DNA of 64,000 bases from Tretioscincus oriximinensis (lineage: Eukaryota > Chordata > Lepidosauria > Squamata > Gymnophthalmidae): positions 966,168 to 1,030,167 of the forward strand of contig JAJVDF010000302.1 of the NCBI GenBank assembly GCA_022410635.1, in the 5' to 3' direction. Shown here piece after piece: positions 54,661 through 64,000 of the stretch (its first letter is position 1; each line of letters opens with the position of its first letter). A program made the position numbers and the translations under genes. Below the pieces are notes generated by a model, which saw nothing but the letters and a program-made list of their open reading frames with translations, ran no database searches and was not told the DNA's origin.

Positions 54661-55324
54661 AAAACTAGGCTCTTATTTAAAGAGAAATGATCATCACTGA
54701 CAACTACATAAACACAAGATAATCAGAACTAGGTGCAAAACACATTGCTTATTATCCAGAAATATAATGAATAATTTACCATGTATAGTGAAAGGACTAT
54801 TTGGTCTATAACTAGCTCTGATTTATGTTTTTATATATTCAGGATAACTGGCATAGTATAATACTGAAAAAGCAAAATAGGTATTTTTAAAAGGTTATCA
54901 TTTGCCGCCAATAAAGTTATGTAACCTAACATGAAATTTTATAAAGACGTTTCCTACTACATAACTATAGTTACTATGGCAACATGTTTTTATATGAATT
55001 ATGCAGACAGGTACTGTTCAAAACCACAGCAATGTTTCTGTGGCTTCAAAGAAGCAATAACATGCCTTTTTCAAAATTGTACATCAATATAAAGTATACA
55101 CAAAACTGCATGGCTGTGTAAATAACACACTCACACACACGTATCAGAGTTGTATGGGAGTGAAAAAACAGGATTTTAGGAAGAATGCTTACAAAAACAC
55201 TTTATTTTCTTGTTTTGTTTATTTATCAAACCACACATAAAATAAATTAATACACTAATAATAAATGAAATAAATCAGTAATACTGCTGCATATATTGTT
55301 GTAAAACGGTAGAGGAATGCTAAT
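54661..55324. other. AT-rich unique-looking DNA
   Basis: No repeat or coding signature recognised. Confidence 0.5.
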
Positions 55325-55690
55325 CATAAATAATAAAAGGCCCTTGGGAGAGCTCAACAGTCTGAGGTATAACAACCAATGACAGGGCTTGGAACTTTGG
55401 CAGCCTCCAGGGACCAGAGTCCTGGATTTGAAACTGGTTAAAAGACAGAAAACAGAGGGAAGTTAATAAACGGAGAGTTCTCTGGGTAGAGAGATGTGAG
55501 AAGTGGAATACCCCCAGGGTTCAGTACTGGGACCAGAACTGGGAGGAACGAACAAAGGAAGGAATGGATAAAAAATGAAGCAAAGGAAAATGAAGAAAAA
55601 AATGAAGAAATAAAAGAACGAAGGAAAGTAGAAAGAAAGAAGGAATGAAACAAAGAAGAAGCAAGCGAAAGGGGAATGGGAAGGAGCAAG
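55325..55690 (-). mobile_element. Composite repeat, CR1 segment plus purine tract (copy 3)
   Basis: GGGAGAGCTCAACAGTCTGAG, GACAGGGCTTGGAACTTTGG, GTTAAAAGACAGAAAACAGAG and GTTCAGTACTGGGACCAG, then a purine tract to 55690. Same junction order as at 29.82-30.2 kb; the hairpin end is missing. Confidence 0.6.
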
Positions 55691-55839
55691 AGAGCCCTTT
55701 ATTTTTTAAAATAAAAAAAAATAAAATNTTCCTGGAACAAGTTGCCGTCATGGCCTTGGACATCTCACTGCTGTTCCCAAGGCTGTGTTAATACAGTCGC
55801 CACATCTGCGCATTAACCCAGCACATTCTGAAAAAGCAC

Positions 55840-56215
55840 CTTCTCCCATATAAACCTGGAAAGCCCCCAGGAAAAGGCCTTCTAGTAGTTCCTCTTTCAG
55901 AGATGCAAAAGGTAGGAANGCACATAGGAGGGCCTTCCCTGTGGTGGCTCCTGCACTCTGGTACAACTTCCTTCCACAGACTACCTAGGCACCTACACTT
56001 GCGTATCTTGAAGCCTGATCAAAAGGTATCTCTTCACGCAGGCTTTTGTTGCTTAGCTCCCCCTGCATTCTTCCGGGAGGTTGGAGGGATGGAGGGAACA
56101 GTTCTTTTCAACCATTTTATTAATGTAATTTTTAAAAAAATATTTTGTATATTTTGCTACCCACCCTGGGACCACTGGGTGAAGGGCAGGATATTAATGC
56201 TAAATAAATTTTTTT
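55840..56215 (+). mobile_element. L2-type LINE 3' end
   Basis: GGCCTTCCCTGTGGTGGCTCC (FxVVAP motif), TACCCACCCTGGGACCACTGG and a tail AATGCTAAATAAAT. Confidence 0.88.
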
Positions 56216-56224
56216 TTTCTCACA

Positions 56225-56600
56225 CACACATCACTATTACCAGGGGGCCCTCCTTGAAGCTGATGGGCAGCAGAGTGAGGACAGACAAAGGAAAGTATTT
56301 TTTCACCCAGAGGGTCATCGGCCTGTGGGATTTACTTCCAGAAGAGGTGGTAGCTTGCAGCATGGATTGCTTTAAGAAAGGAGTAAACAAGTTCATGGAC
56401 GCAAAGGGTATAAACAGCTTCCGAGATGGAGCAACAGGAAGGATTCCTGGAACACCTTTTGCAGGGTGTCAAGAACAGGTGAAGTTTTTGCCTTCTTCTG
56501 TTCCAGACTGCCCAGGTCCAATTGGTGTGTCTCTGTGTGAGAGAGAATGGGGGGCAGCCCCATTCAGCAGGGCTCCTCTTATATTCAAGCATGCAAGAAG
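56225..56600 (+). mobile_element. CR1 LINE 3' end
   Basis: Encodes RGPSLKLMGSRVRTDKGKYF and then the 3' UTR module to CAGGGCTCCTCTTATATTC. An overlapping 237-codon frame (55903-56616) is a chance fusion of L2 and CR1 sequence. Confidence 0.92.
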
Positions 56601-57330
56601 CTACCTCATGCACTGAATATTTAGTCCTTTGGGGGGGGAAATGAAAACCCTTCCATTCCTTTTGGTGTGGAATGCTATGGAGGTACAAGAACTCCAACGC
56701 TCTAAAAGGCTAGCGAATAACTGCCTGTGAAGACACAACATCCTTGGTTCTGCCAGATTCCAGGAAGCAAATCCACTAGGCTAGGAAGGCATTAAGCTGC
56801 ATAGTTTATCAAAAATTGTAGGATTCAAGTGAGCTACACTCAAACCCGGGTAGATTTTTAAGCAAATGACAGCTAAAAATATCTGATGTGCTTACAAAGC
56901 GCCTTTGTGGTTTCTCCGTCCAGCTGAAATACAAAGGCCAGTCACATAAAATCAAAACAAGGAGAGCTCCAGAAATGCATTTCAAGCAAAATAAGTGTCC
57001 CTACAGTCAACTGCTATCAAAGAATCTGAACTCGGCTCAGTAAAGTTTATGTCTGTAAAAACAATCCATGAGCAGGAGAAATTGACATTTCAGGAACATT
57101 GACTATAAAACATTAAGCTGTTTTGTTAGCCTCTGTCTATGAGCACATACAGCCACTCCCCAGAGTTATTTACTTACGCTATTCAAAGGCTCTTTATGTA
57201 TATATTGTTCTGCTTACACTCCCATCGTTTTAATACCTCTTCAACATTTTTTCCTCACTGTCAAGCCCCAGCCTGTAAGGGCCTTGGACAGAGCAAAAAT
57301 CCATTACAACAGCTAGAACAACAACAAGAA
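56601..57330. other. Unique-looking intronic DNA
   Basis: No repeat or coding signature recognised. Confidence 0.5.
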
Positions 57331-57332
57331 GG

Positions 57333-57675
57333 ACAAAAAGAAGAAGAAGAAGTTCAAGGAGAAGACGTTCAAGGAAGAGAAGAAGAATTGGGTTTTTATA
57401 CCCAATTTTCTCACCCGAAGGGATTCAAAGCAGCTTATAAGGTTATTTTTTGCCCAAAGTCTTACATTCTATTTCCCTCACAATACTGTCCTGATTCCCA
57501 TTTATCTAGTCGCAGTCAGTTGCCATTTTTTACAATTCTTGCTTTCGAATAGCTGGGTTGGCTAGAACTGCAGGCTAGTAGAAAGTGCTCATCCCTCACC
57601 AACTCCAACACAATGAAACCCTATCTCTCAAATAAGAGACCAGCACTTAACCGAGTGAGCTATTCATGCCTGTAC
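57333..57675 (-). mobile_element. tRNA-derived SINE, family A, full length
   Basis: AAGAAGAAGAAG at left, GGGTTTTTATACCCAATTTTC, head complement CCGAGTGAGCTATTCATGCC at right. Confidence 0.92.
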
Positions 57676-57734
57676 CACCTTATACCCAAAGGTCTTAGGA
57701 GAGTTAACAATTAAAAAGTCAATTAAAACCAAAG

Positions 57735-57990
57735 TAGTAGTAGACGTGTCTACAAAAGCTTATGCCACCTACTTTTCTCCTGTTAATCTCTAAGTGCTAT
57801 TAGCTCCTTTGCTGGACTTTCTACTGGATTAACATGGCTATTTCTCTGAAAACAGATGGGCAGCATGAGCTTCCGTAGACANGTCTACTTCAGATGAGGA
57901 GATATATAGCAAGGGNACCTCATAACATCTTTTGGAGATTTGTTTGCAAAAGGTCATGCTGCCTACCTTTTTAAATGCCTTAAATTGCTA
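57735..57990. mobile_element. Penelope-like 3' tails, opposed orientations
   Basis: 57735-57850 reads on plus (GACGTGTCTACAAAAGCTTATG to GGATTAACATGGCTATTTC); 57855-57900 is its antisense (GCATGAGCTTCCGTAGACA). Confidence 0.7.
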
Positions 57991-58059
57991 CAAAAATAAC
58001 CTTGCATGACATAACCAGTTGAAACCAGAGCAGCGGGCAGAAACCTTTTACAACCTTTT

Positions 58060-58145
58060 AATGGTTTAGTGAATCCTGCATTGAGCAAGGAGTTAGACCT
58101 TATGACCCTGCAGGTCCTTCCAGCCTCATGAATCTATTATTCTCC
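58060..58145 (+). mobile_element. CR1 LINE 3' terminal fragment
   Basis: AATGGTTTAGTGAATCCTGC, GACCCTGCAGGTCCTTCCAG. Confidence 0.8.
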
Positions 58146-58940
58146 TGGTAGGCCAATGGATGACACAGGGCTGTATGCGCAAGGATCTCTGAAGTGTGCC
58201 TGATGATACACCGCAGATGAAATACTCTATCAAATCATATTACAGACTCTAAAAGTGTAACTAATATGGAATCAATACAATCAAATTTTACTGAAAATTT
58301 AAATGATCTGAAAGTATAGATGCCCCCCTTCTACATAATAGTCTTATTTTCATATTATATCTCCATTTTCTGCTCTTTAAGCTCTAGATATTCTAGATTC
58401 AAGCTTTGCTATTTTACATAACTTGATCATTTAATCTTAACAATCTGAACTTTATGCTCCATCTGTTTACATTTGTTCTGAAAAGTTGCTATGCATGCTT
58501 ACATCCTGCTCTCCCTTGTTTACCTCCGACTTCCAGCTACTCTTTCCTTATATCTTCAAACTGTGTGAAATTTGTCTTCTTTCCACCACTGACGATTAAA
58601 GGACACTATTTCCCAGTCTTGTTCCTATGTTAAGTTCCTATAATAAAAAACAATCAGTCACTCAGAATTGCCTTCCATTGTTATACAATTTCTTTAGTTC
58701 CTTGCCTCATCAACTCAGGGTGNAACAGGAATTACGCACAGTTCAATATGTGACATAGAAATAACTTAAAACCCGAAATTGTGTGGACCATATAAATCGT
58801 GTGGATCCAGGTGAATAAAAAAAGCGAAGCAGTGGAATTACAATACATTCACATATTATAATACCAGTTAACATTTCAAATTCATGGAAGCTCTTAGGAA
58901 TATTCTTCTCTCCAATTACCAGCCAGCAACTATTTTCCCT
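58146..58940. other. AT-rich unique-looking DNA
   Basis: No repeat or coding signature recognised. Confidence 0.5.
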
Positions 58941-58944
58941 TATG

Positions 58945-59440
58945 AAATCCGGTTGCAATGTCTAGGCCTCTTCAGCCTCAAAAGACGGCGTTTGAGATGT
59001 ATAAAACTGAGATGTATAAAATCATGCATGGGATGGATAAGGTGAATAGGGAAAAACTATTTTTTCTATCACACAACACAAGGACCAGGGGGCATTTCTA
59101 GGAACTGATGGGCCAAAGAGTGAGGACAGACAAAGGAAAGTATTTTTTGACCAAGAAGTTCAACAGCCTGTGGAGTTTACTTATGGACTAGCAGCTGGAA
59201 GCCTGGATAGCTTTAAGACAGGATTAGATAAGTCCATGAAAGCCACGGGTATAAACAGCTACTATGATGGATGTCTTGATACTACTGTATTCCTAAGTGC
59301 CTTTTGCAGGACGGCGAGAACAATTGAAGATTTTGCGTTCTTCTGTTCCAGACTGCCCAGGTGCAATTGATGGGCCTCTGTGTGAGAAATACAGACATGG
59401 GCTCCGGCCGGATTCAGCAGGGCCCCTCTTATGTTCATTG
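58945..59440 (+). mobile_element. CR1 LINE 3' end
   Basis: TGCAATGTCTAGGCCTCTTC (ORF2 C-terminus) through GGATAGCTTTAAGACAGGATT to GGGCCCCTCTTATGTTC. Confidence 0.9.
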
Positions 59441-59584
59441 CAACATTCTGATTATTTTATACATCCTATCATCATTATATTCAATACAACTGTTTGCAAT
59501 CTGTTAGTCAGGACTTAGGTGGACTTAAAATAATTTATGACAGTCCTGGTTCGTTTTAATGTACTATAAACGAAAAGCTAAACT

Positions 59585-59692
59585 ATATTCCATATGCGTG
59601 CGCCACTCTATGGTTGGCCGCTCTGAGACCTTCGGGTATAGGGCGAGATACAAGTACAAATAAATAAATAAAAACAAATAAATAAATAAGTT
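59585..59692 (+). mobile_element. SINE family B 3' tail
   Basis: GCGCCACTCTATGGTTGGCC, CTGAGACCTTCGGGTATAGG, (AAAT)n. Confidence 0.85.
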
Positions 59693-60094
59693 CCACCTCA
59701 GTTCTGCCTAACAGATATATGNATTAGGTCTTACGATTGCAAGGATTAACAAAAAAAAGGAGAAATGGACTGGGATTCTTATATTTACAAAAGTGTACTT
59801 TGCACCCAATCACTGAATCTACAAAAATTATGCATTATCTTNGACTGGATGTCAGTTACTGCCCAGTACATCTGGTCTATCAAATATTGGTCCTCTACCC
59901 TTATTTCTTCAACCAGCTTCAAAGCAAGTAATACCATTTCTTCCTCCAAATTCAGAGTTTTGAGAAAGCATTTATGTAGAAATTGATCCTTTTAATTTGG
60001 AAGAAGAAATGGGAGGTGAGAAATGGGGTAAGAGGTACACCTCTTTCCTTTGGGATTGTTACCTTCATTTCTCCCAAAGTGATTTAGAAGATAC
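59693..60094. other. Unclassified DNA
   Basis: No repeat or coding signature recognised. Confidence 0.4.
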
Positions 60095-61356
60095 TGAAGA
60101 GCCATCCTGGATCAGGCCACAGCCCATCAGTCCAGCATTCTGTGTCACACAGAGGCCCACCAGATGCACCTGGGCAGCCTGAACAGAGGAAAGCAAAATA
60201 TGCACCTTTTCATGACTCCCTGCAAATGGTATCTCAGGAGTCCTGCCTGTTGCTCCATCCCGGAGGCAACATCCAGACATCCATCCTACTATCCATTTAT
60301 ACCCTTGGTGTCCATAAACCAGTCTAGTCCTGTCTTGAAACTATTCAACCTGTTAGCCACCACTACTTCTTCAGGAAGTAAATTCCACAGGCCAATGACC
60401 CTCTGGGTGAAAAAATACTTTGCCAGTTCTCACTTTTCTACCCAACAGTTTTAAGGAGTGCCCCCTGGTCCTAGCGTTGTGGGTGAGAGAAAACATTTTT
60501 TCTCTAATCACCCTGTCTATCCCATGCATGATTTTGTACACTTCAATCAGATCACCTCTCAGACATCGCCTTTCAAGGCTGAAGAGGCCCAGACGTTGCA
60601 GCCTGACTTCGTAAGGGATGTCCTCCAGACCCTTGATCATTTTTGTAGCCCTTTTATGCACCTTCTCCAGTTCCAAAATGTCCCTCTTAAGATGTGGTGA
60701 CCAGAATTGAACACAGTATTCCAAATGTGGCCTCACCACAGATTTATAAAGAGGCAAAACGACATTTGCTGACTTGTTTTCNATTCCTTTCTTAATTATC
60801 CCCAATATGGAATTTGCCTTTCTTGCTGCCGCTGCACACTGAGTTGACATTTTCATTGAATTGTCCACCAACACGCCAAGATCCTTTTCTTGCTCAGTCA
60901 CAGAAAGCTTGGTTCCCATCAGGTGGTAGGAGTATTTTGGGTTCTTTGCCCCAATATGCATGACCTTACACTTACTTAAGTTGAAATGCATTTGCCACTT
61001 TGATGCCCACTCAATAAATCACTCTGGAGTGCCTGACAATCATTTTCAGTTTTCACTACCCTGAACAATTTAGTGTCATCAGCAAACTTGGCTACTTCAC
61101 TATTTACCTCGACATCCAAATCATTTATAAACATATTGAAAAGCAAGGGTCCCAGTACAGATCCCTGGGGTACCCCACTTCATACCTCTTTCCACTCAGA
61201 GAACTGTCCATTTAATACTCCCCAGCCAGTTTCCAATCCAGGACAAAGTCTGTCCTCTTATACCATGAGTATGGAGCTTTTTTTGAAGCCTTTGATGAGG
61301 GACTTTATCAAAAGCCTTCTGAAAATCTAGATAGACAATATCAACTGGATCCCCAT
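60095..61356 (-). mobile_element. CR1 LINE, reverse-transcriptase C-terminal part and 3' UTR
   Basis: The longest CR1 copy here. On minus it starts within the RT domain (DIVYLDFQKAFDKVP-like, frame-shifted), passes AKFADDTKLF with the catalytic Asp pair, then enters a 206-codon open frame (60991-60371). That frame includes EKDLGVLVDNSMKMS, LYKSVVRPHLEYCVQFW and RATKMIKGLEDIPYE. It ends in the 3' UTR module at 60095. The copy is 5'-truncated and broken by frameshifts near 61020, so it is not functional. Confidence 0.95.
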
Positions 61357-61384
61357 TAAATTTTAAGCATTAAAATTTAAGCAT

Positions 61385-62195
61385 TTTAATTTCAGAGAAA
61401 TAGTTGTGTTATTCTAGTAGAAAGTCCAGCAAAAGAGCTAGTAGCACTGAGACTACCTTGAGAAAAGTGGGTGGCAAAAGCTTTCATAGACATGTCGACT
61501 TCTTCAGATGCTGAGGGACTAATGTCAGGAATAGGAAACTGTGGATGGGAGATGACAAAGCATATGCAAGTGTGATAAGGTGATGAACTGCAGGTTAAAA
61601 AAATTGGTAAATAACAGAAACTAATCCTCTGATGTGAAAAAGTCCCTGGGGCAACCATGTATTCAAGTTCTGCTGCTTCTCTTTCAAACCTTCCCTTGTA
61701 GTTTCTTTGTTCAAGGACTGCAGTCCCGAGGTCTGAGACTGAATGTCCTGGAAGGTTGAAATGTTCAGCAACTGGTTTNTGTATGTTGCCATTTCGAATA
61801 TCTAATTTGTGTCAATTTATTCTCTGGCGAAGGGATTGTCCTGTTTGCCCAATGTAGAGCGTTGAGGGGTGTGGTTTGCAGAAAATGGAATACACCACAT
61901 TAGAAGGCGAGCATGTAAAACTCCCCGTAATATTGTGGGTGGTGTGATCAGGTCCCGTGATGACGGTGCCAGGGTGGATGTGTGCACAGAGTTGACATCT
62001 GGGTTTGTGGCAGGGTCTAGTTCCCATTTCTCCCTCCGTGTCCTGTGTTGTTTGTGTGAGGAGTTGTTTGAAGTTGGGTTGTTGTTTGTAAGCCAGCAAA
62101 GGTTTACCACCAAGAGCTCTTGAGAGAGCAGCATTTATATCTAAAATAGGTTGAAGTTCATTCATTATGTGTTTGAGGGGCCCCAATTGTGAGCT
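61385..62195 (-). mobile_element. Penelope-like retroelement 3' part with GIY-YIG endonuclease
   Basis: On minus, frame 62186-61812 contains CHKPRCQLCAHI (Cys motif) and VVYSIFC followed by LYIGQTGQSLRQRIN, the GIY-YIG endonuclease core of PLEs. Reading resumes after a frameshift as EQRNYKGRFERE and EYMVAPGTFSHQRIS, closing near 61610. The 3' tail to 61393 holds CTTCTTCAGATGC on plus. The RT domain is missing, so the copy is 5'-truncated and dead. Its tail identifies many small repeats elsewhere in the window. Confidence 0.9.
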
Positions 62196-62690
62196 GTATG
62201 CATTTTAAATTTACCTTAATTCACATCTTACAACAGCGGGGAACTTGAACACATTCTAAAATAAACTCTACAAAGGGCAACTTTTTCAAGCTTCTTTATT
62301 CTTACCGGTAATTTTTAAAAAGTAATGGAAACTGAAGTACTTTTATAATGTGCAATTCAATGCTAACCGACTTGTGCTTGTTTCCTAATAATGTAGGCAC
62401 AACAAAATGCATTAGCCTTACTCTTGATCAATGAGATCAAATGCTGCAGAGAGACGGAAGAGAAGGTAAAAGGCCTCGCTCCCCTAGTCCTTCTGCTGCT
62501 GAAACTCATTCATAAGGGCCAGTAACAATCCAGTCCTGAAACCGCACTGGAATGATTCCAGATAAGCACTATCAGATGAATTGCTAGCAAGCTCTTAAGG
62601 AGACTGCATTCATAATCAATCAGCGGTTGCCACAAACATGTAGGGAAACTATAGGAGTCCCACTGAGGAAGGCATTTGGAAGTATTCTAT
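62196..62690. other. Unclassified DNA
   Basis: No repeat or coding signature recognised. Confidence 0.4.
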
Positions 62691-62693
62691 TCT

Positions 62694-62905
62694 TTTGGTG
62701 TAGTCTTGTGGTTAGAATGTCAGTCTCTCATGTGGACGTAATTCCTACAAGAAGCCAGCTGAGAGGCCTTGGGCTAATCACAGTTCTCTGATGATCTCTC
62801 AACCCCACCCACTTCAAAAGGTAGGCATTAAGAAGAGAAGATTAGATAAGTTGCTTTGGGTTGAGTAAAATGGGTATAAAAACAAACTTCTACTTTTCTC
62901 CTCCA
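62694..62905 (+). mobile_element. tRNA-derived SINE with family B-like front and family A-like tail
   Basis: GGTGTAGTCTTGTGGTTAGAATG and CTAATCACAGTTCTCTGATG resemble family B; the end GGTATAAAAACAAACTTCTAC with CTTTTCTCC resembles the family A tail. Confidence 0.65.
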
Positions 62906-63340
62906 TTTGCTTCTCTTACTTCTACTGCGAGTTTGGCAATAAGAAACCAGAGAGGATCTGGCAGGAGAAGTGAGTTTCTCAGTTTTTAAGTGATTATTTG
63001 GAATTTCATGTGAGGTATTTTGTCAGAAGGGTTTGCAGAAAGTCTTGTGAAAAACGGAACAAGCTAGGAGCTCCTGCCCTGTTGAAAGGACTCTTTGTGC
63101 AGATGCTGCTGTGTGAAGAGACTGCTGGATTGGATGAGCCACGGGTTGCATGCAGTGATATACTTCTTGTCTTCTTCTGTCCCCAAGGGGAACACTTTTT
63201 GCAAGTGCGATCCTACTTCAAATGCTGGCCATGTACCAAATACACTGTAGATTGGGAGAGGCAGGATGATGGCATCTGAACCAACTGGGCTATTATGCTT
63301 GCAATGGGTAAAATGTACTAATTTAAAAGTTATTTTCTCG
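62906..63340. other. Unclassified DNA
   Basis: A 93-codon frame (62998-63279) has no recognisable homology or splice context. Confidence 0.4.
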
Positions 63341-63344
63341 ACCA

Positions 63345-63675
63345 GGGAGTATTCCCTGAAACTGATGGGCAGAAGAGTTTTTTCACCCAGTGGGTCATTG
63401 GTTTGGGAATTTGCTTCCAGAAGAGGTGATGGTAGCCAACAACCTGGATAGGTTTAAGACAGGATTAGACAAGTTCATGGAAGCCAAGGGTATCAATGGC
63501 TACTAGGATCTCTTGATGCTGCCACCAGGAAGGAGCAGCAGGCAGGATTCCTGAAGTACCATTTGCAGGGGGAGCTGCCCAGCTGCAATTGGTAGGCCAC
63601 TGTGTGTGAGACAGAAGGCTGGACCACATGGGCTCTGGCCCAATTCAGCAGAGCTCCTCTTACACTCTTATGTAC
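63345..63675 (+). mobile_element. CR1 LINE 3' end
   Basis: TTCCCTGAAACTGATGGGCAG through GATAGGTTTAAGACAGGATTA to CAGCAGAGCTCCTCTTACAC. Confidence 0.9.
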
Positions 63676-64000
63676 TACCTTCAACTCAAATTGTACTATA
63701 ATGTTCTGAAAGAGTTCCTTAGGGGGTGCCACTATCAATGGAGATATTCAGAGGAAATGATGTCCCCCAAGGTCCAAGCTAAAAGTTTATTTGAGGCATG
63801 TGCACCACCACCCCATTAAACAGCCTTGCCTTATGGCAGTGATAGATATAGGTCACATTTGTGCAATAACAGAAATTACTGTATTTTGTGCGAAATAAAA
63901 TTCGTCAATATATTAGTTTAATTACAAACAGAGGATTCAGTGAATGAGGAGTTAAGAATCAGAATCTAAGGTTTTGGGTACCAACCAGAGCCCTGGGGGG
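63676..64000. other. Unclassified DNA at the right edge
   Basis: No repeat or coding signature recognised. Confidence 0.4.

Noticed and set aside
55903..56616. 237-codon plus-strand open frame
   Set aside because: It is a chance read-through from an L2-type 3' end into a CR1 3' end; no single protein is encoded.
60371..60991. 206-codon open frame on the minus strand as a host gene
   Set aside because: Its motifs are CR1-type reverse-transcriptase C-terminus, continuous with RT sequence upstream and a CR1 3' UTR downstream.

Overview
The window is vertebrate nuclear DNA, most likely from a squamate reptile (lizard-type). It is AT-leaning, intron-like and saturated with dispersed repeats. The organism call is inference from the repeat spectrum: CR1 LINE 3' ends finishing in TATGTTCT repeats, L2-type LINE 3' ends, two tRNA-derived SINE families, Penelope-like element (PLE) pieces, hAT and mariner MITEs, and one solo LTR. 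No prokaryotic or organellar features are present. There is a 100-base assembly gap at 34973-35072, and many scattered single Ns.

Only one protein-coding exon is convincing: 37860-38068 on the minus strand. It is 209 nt with consensus splice sites on both sides and encodes the C-terminal half of an oxysterol-binding-protein PH domain, closest to OSBP2 (ORP4). On this reading the gene runs right to left. 38069-64000 would be upstream intron (at least 25.9 kb) and 1-37859 downstream intron (at least 37.8 kb). A CpG-enriched block at about 9080-10400 with a strong minus-strand splice donor at 9952 is a candidate internal promoter and alternative first exon in the downstream intron. It faces the same way as the gene.

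Layout. 1-9 kb: CpG-elevated left edge, L2 and CR1 copies, a four-layer nested insertion (CR1 > SINE and hAT > hAT) at 4.6-6.0 kb, and a complex tetranucleotide satellite at 7.5-7.8 kb. 9-18 kb: CpG block, CR1, and three mariner MITEs within 1.35 kb. 18-33 kb: inverted PLE tails, a Tigger-like MITE, hAT MITEs, and a CR1-derived composite repeat. 33-42.4 kb: hairpin MITE, tandem PLE tails with an LTR candidate, the exon, a large inverted repeat with a 15-bp target duplication, and a solo LTR inside a hAT MITE. 43-64 kb: L2, CR1, L1 and Tc1 remnants, two more copies of the composite repeat, a CR1 reverse-transcriptase fragment (60.1-61.4 kb) and a PLE GIY-YIG endonuclease fragment (61.4-62.2 kb).

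Nothing here looks like a functioning new gene system. The most interesting material is the insertion history (several insertions datable by target-site duplications), the recurrent hairpin/pyrimidine-tract/antisense-CR1 composite repeat, and the possible internal OSBP2 promoter. Repeat family names rest on motif recognition from memory, not on a database search.
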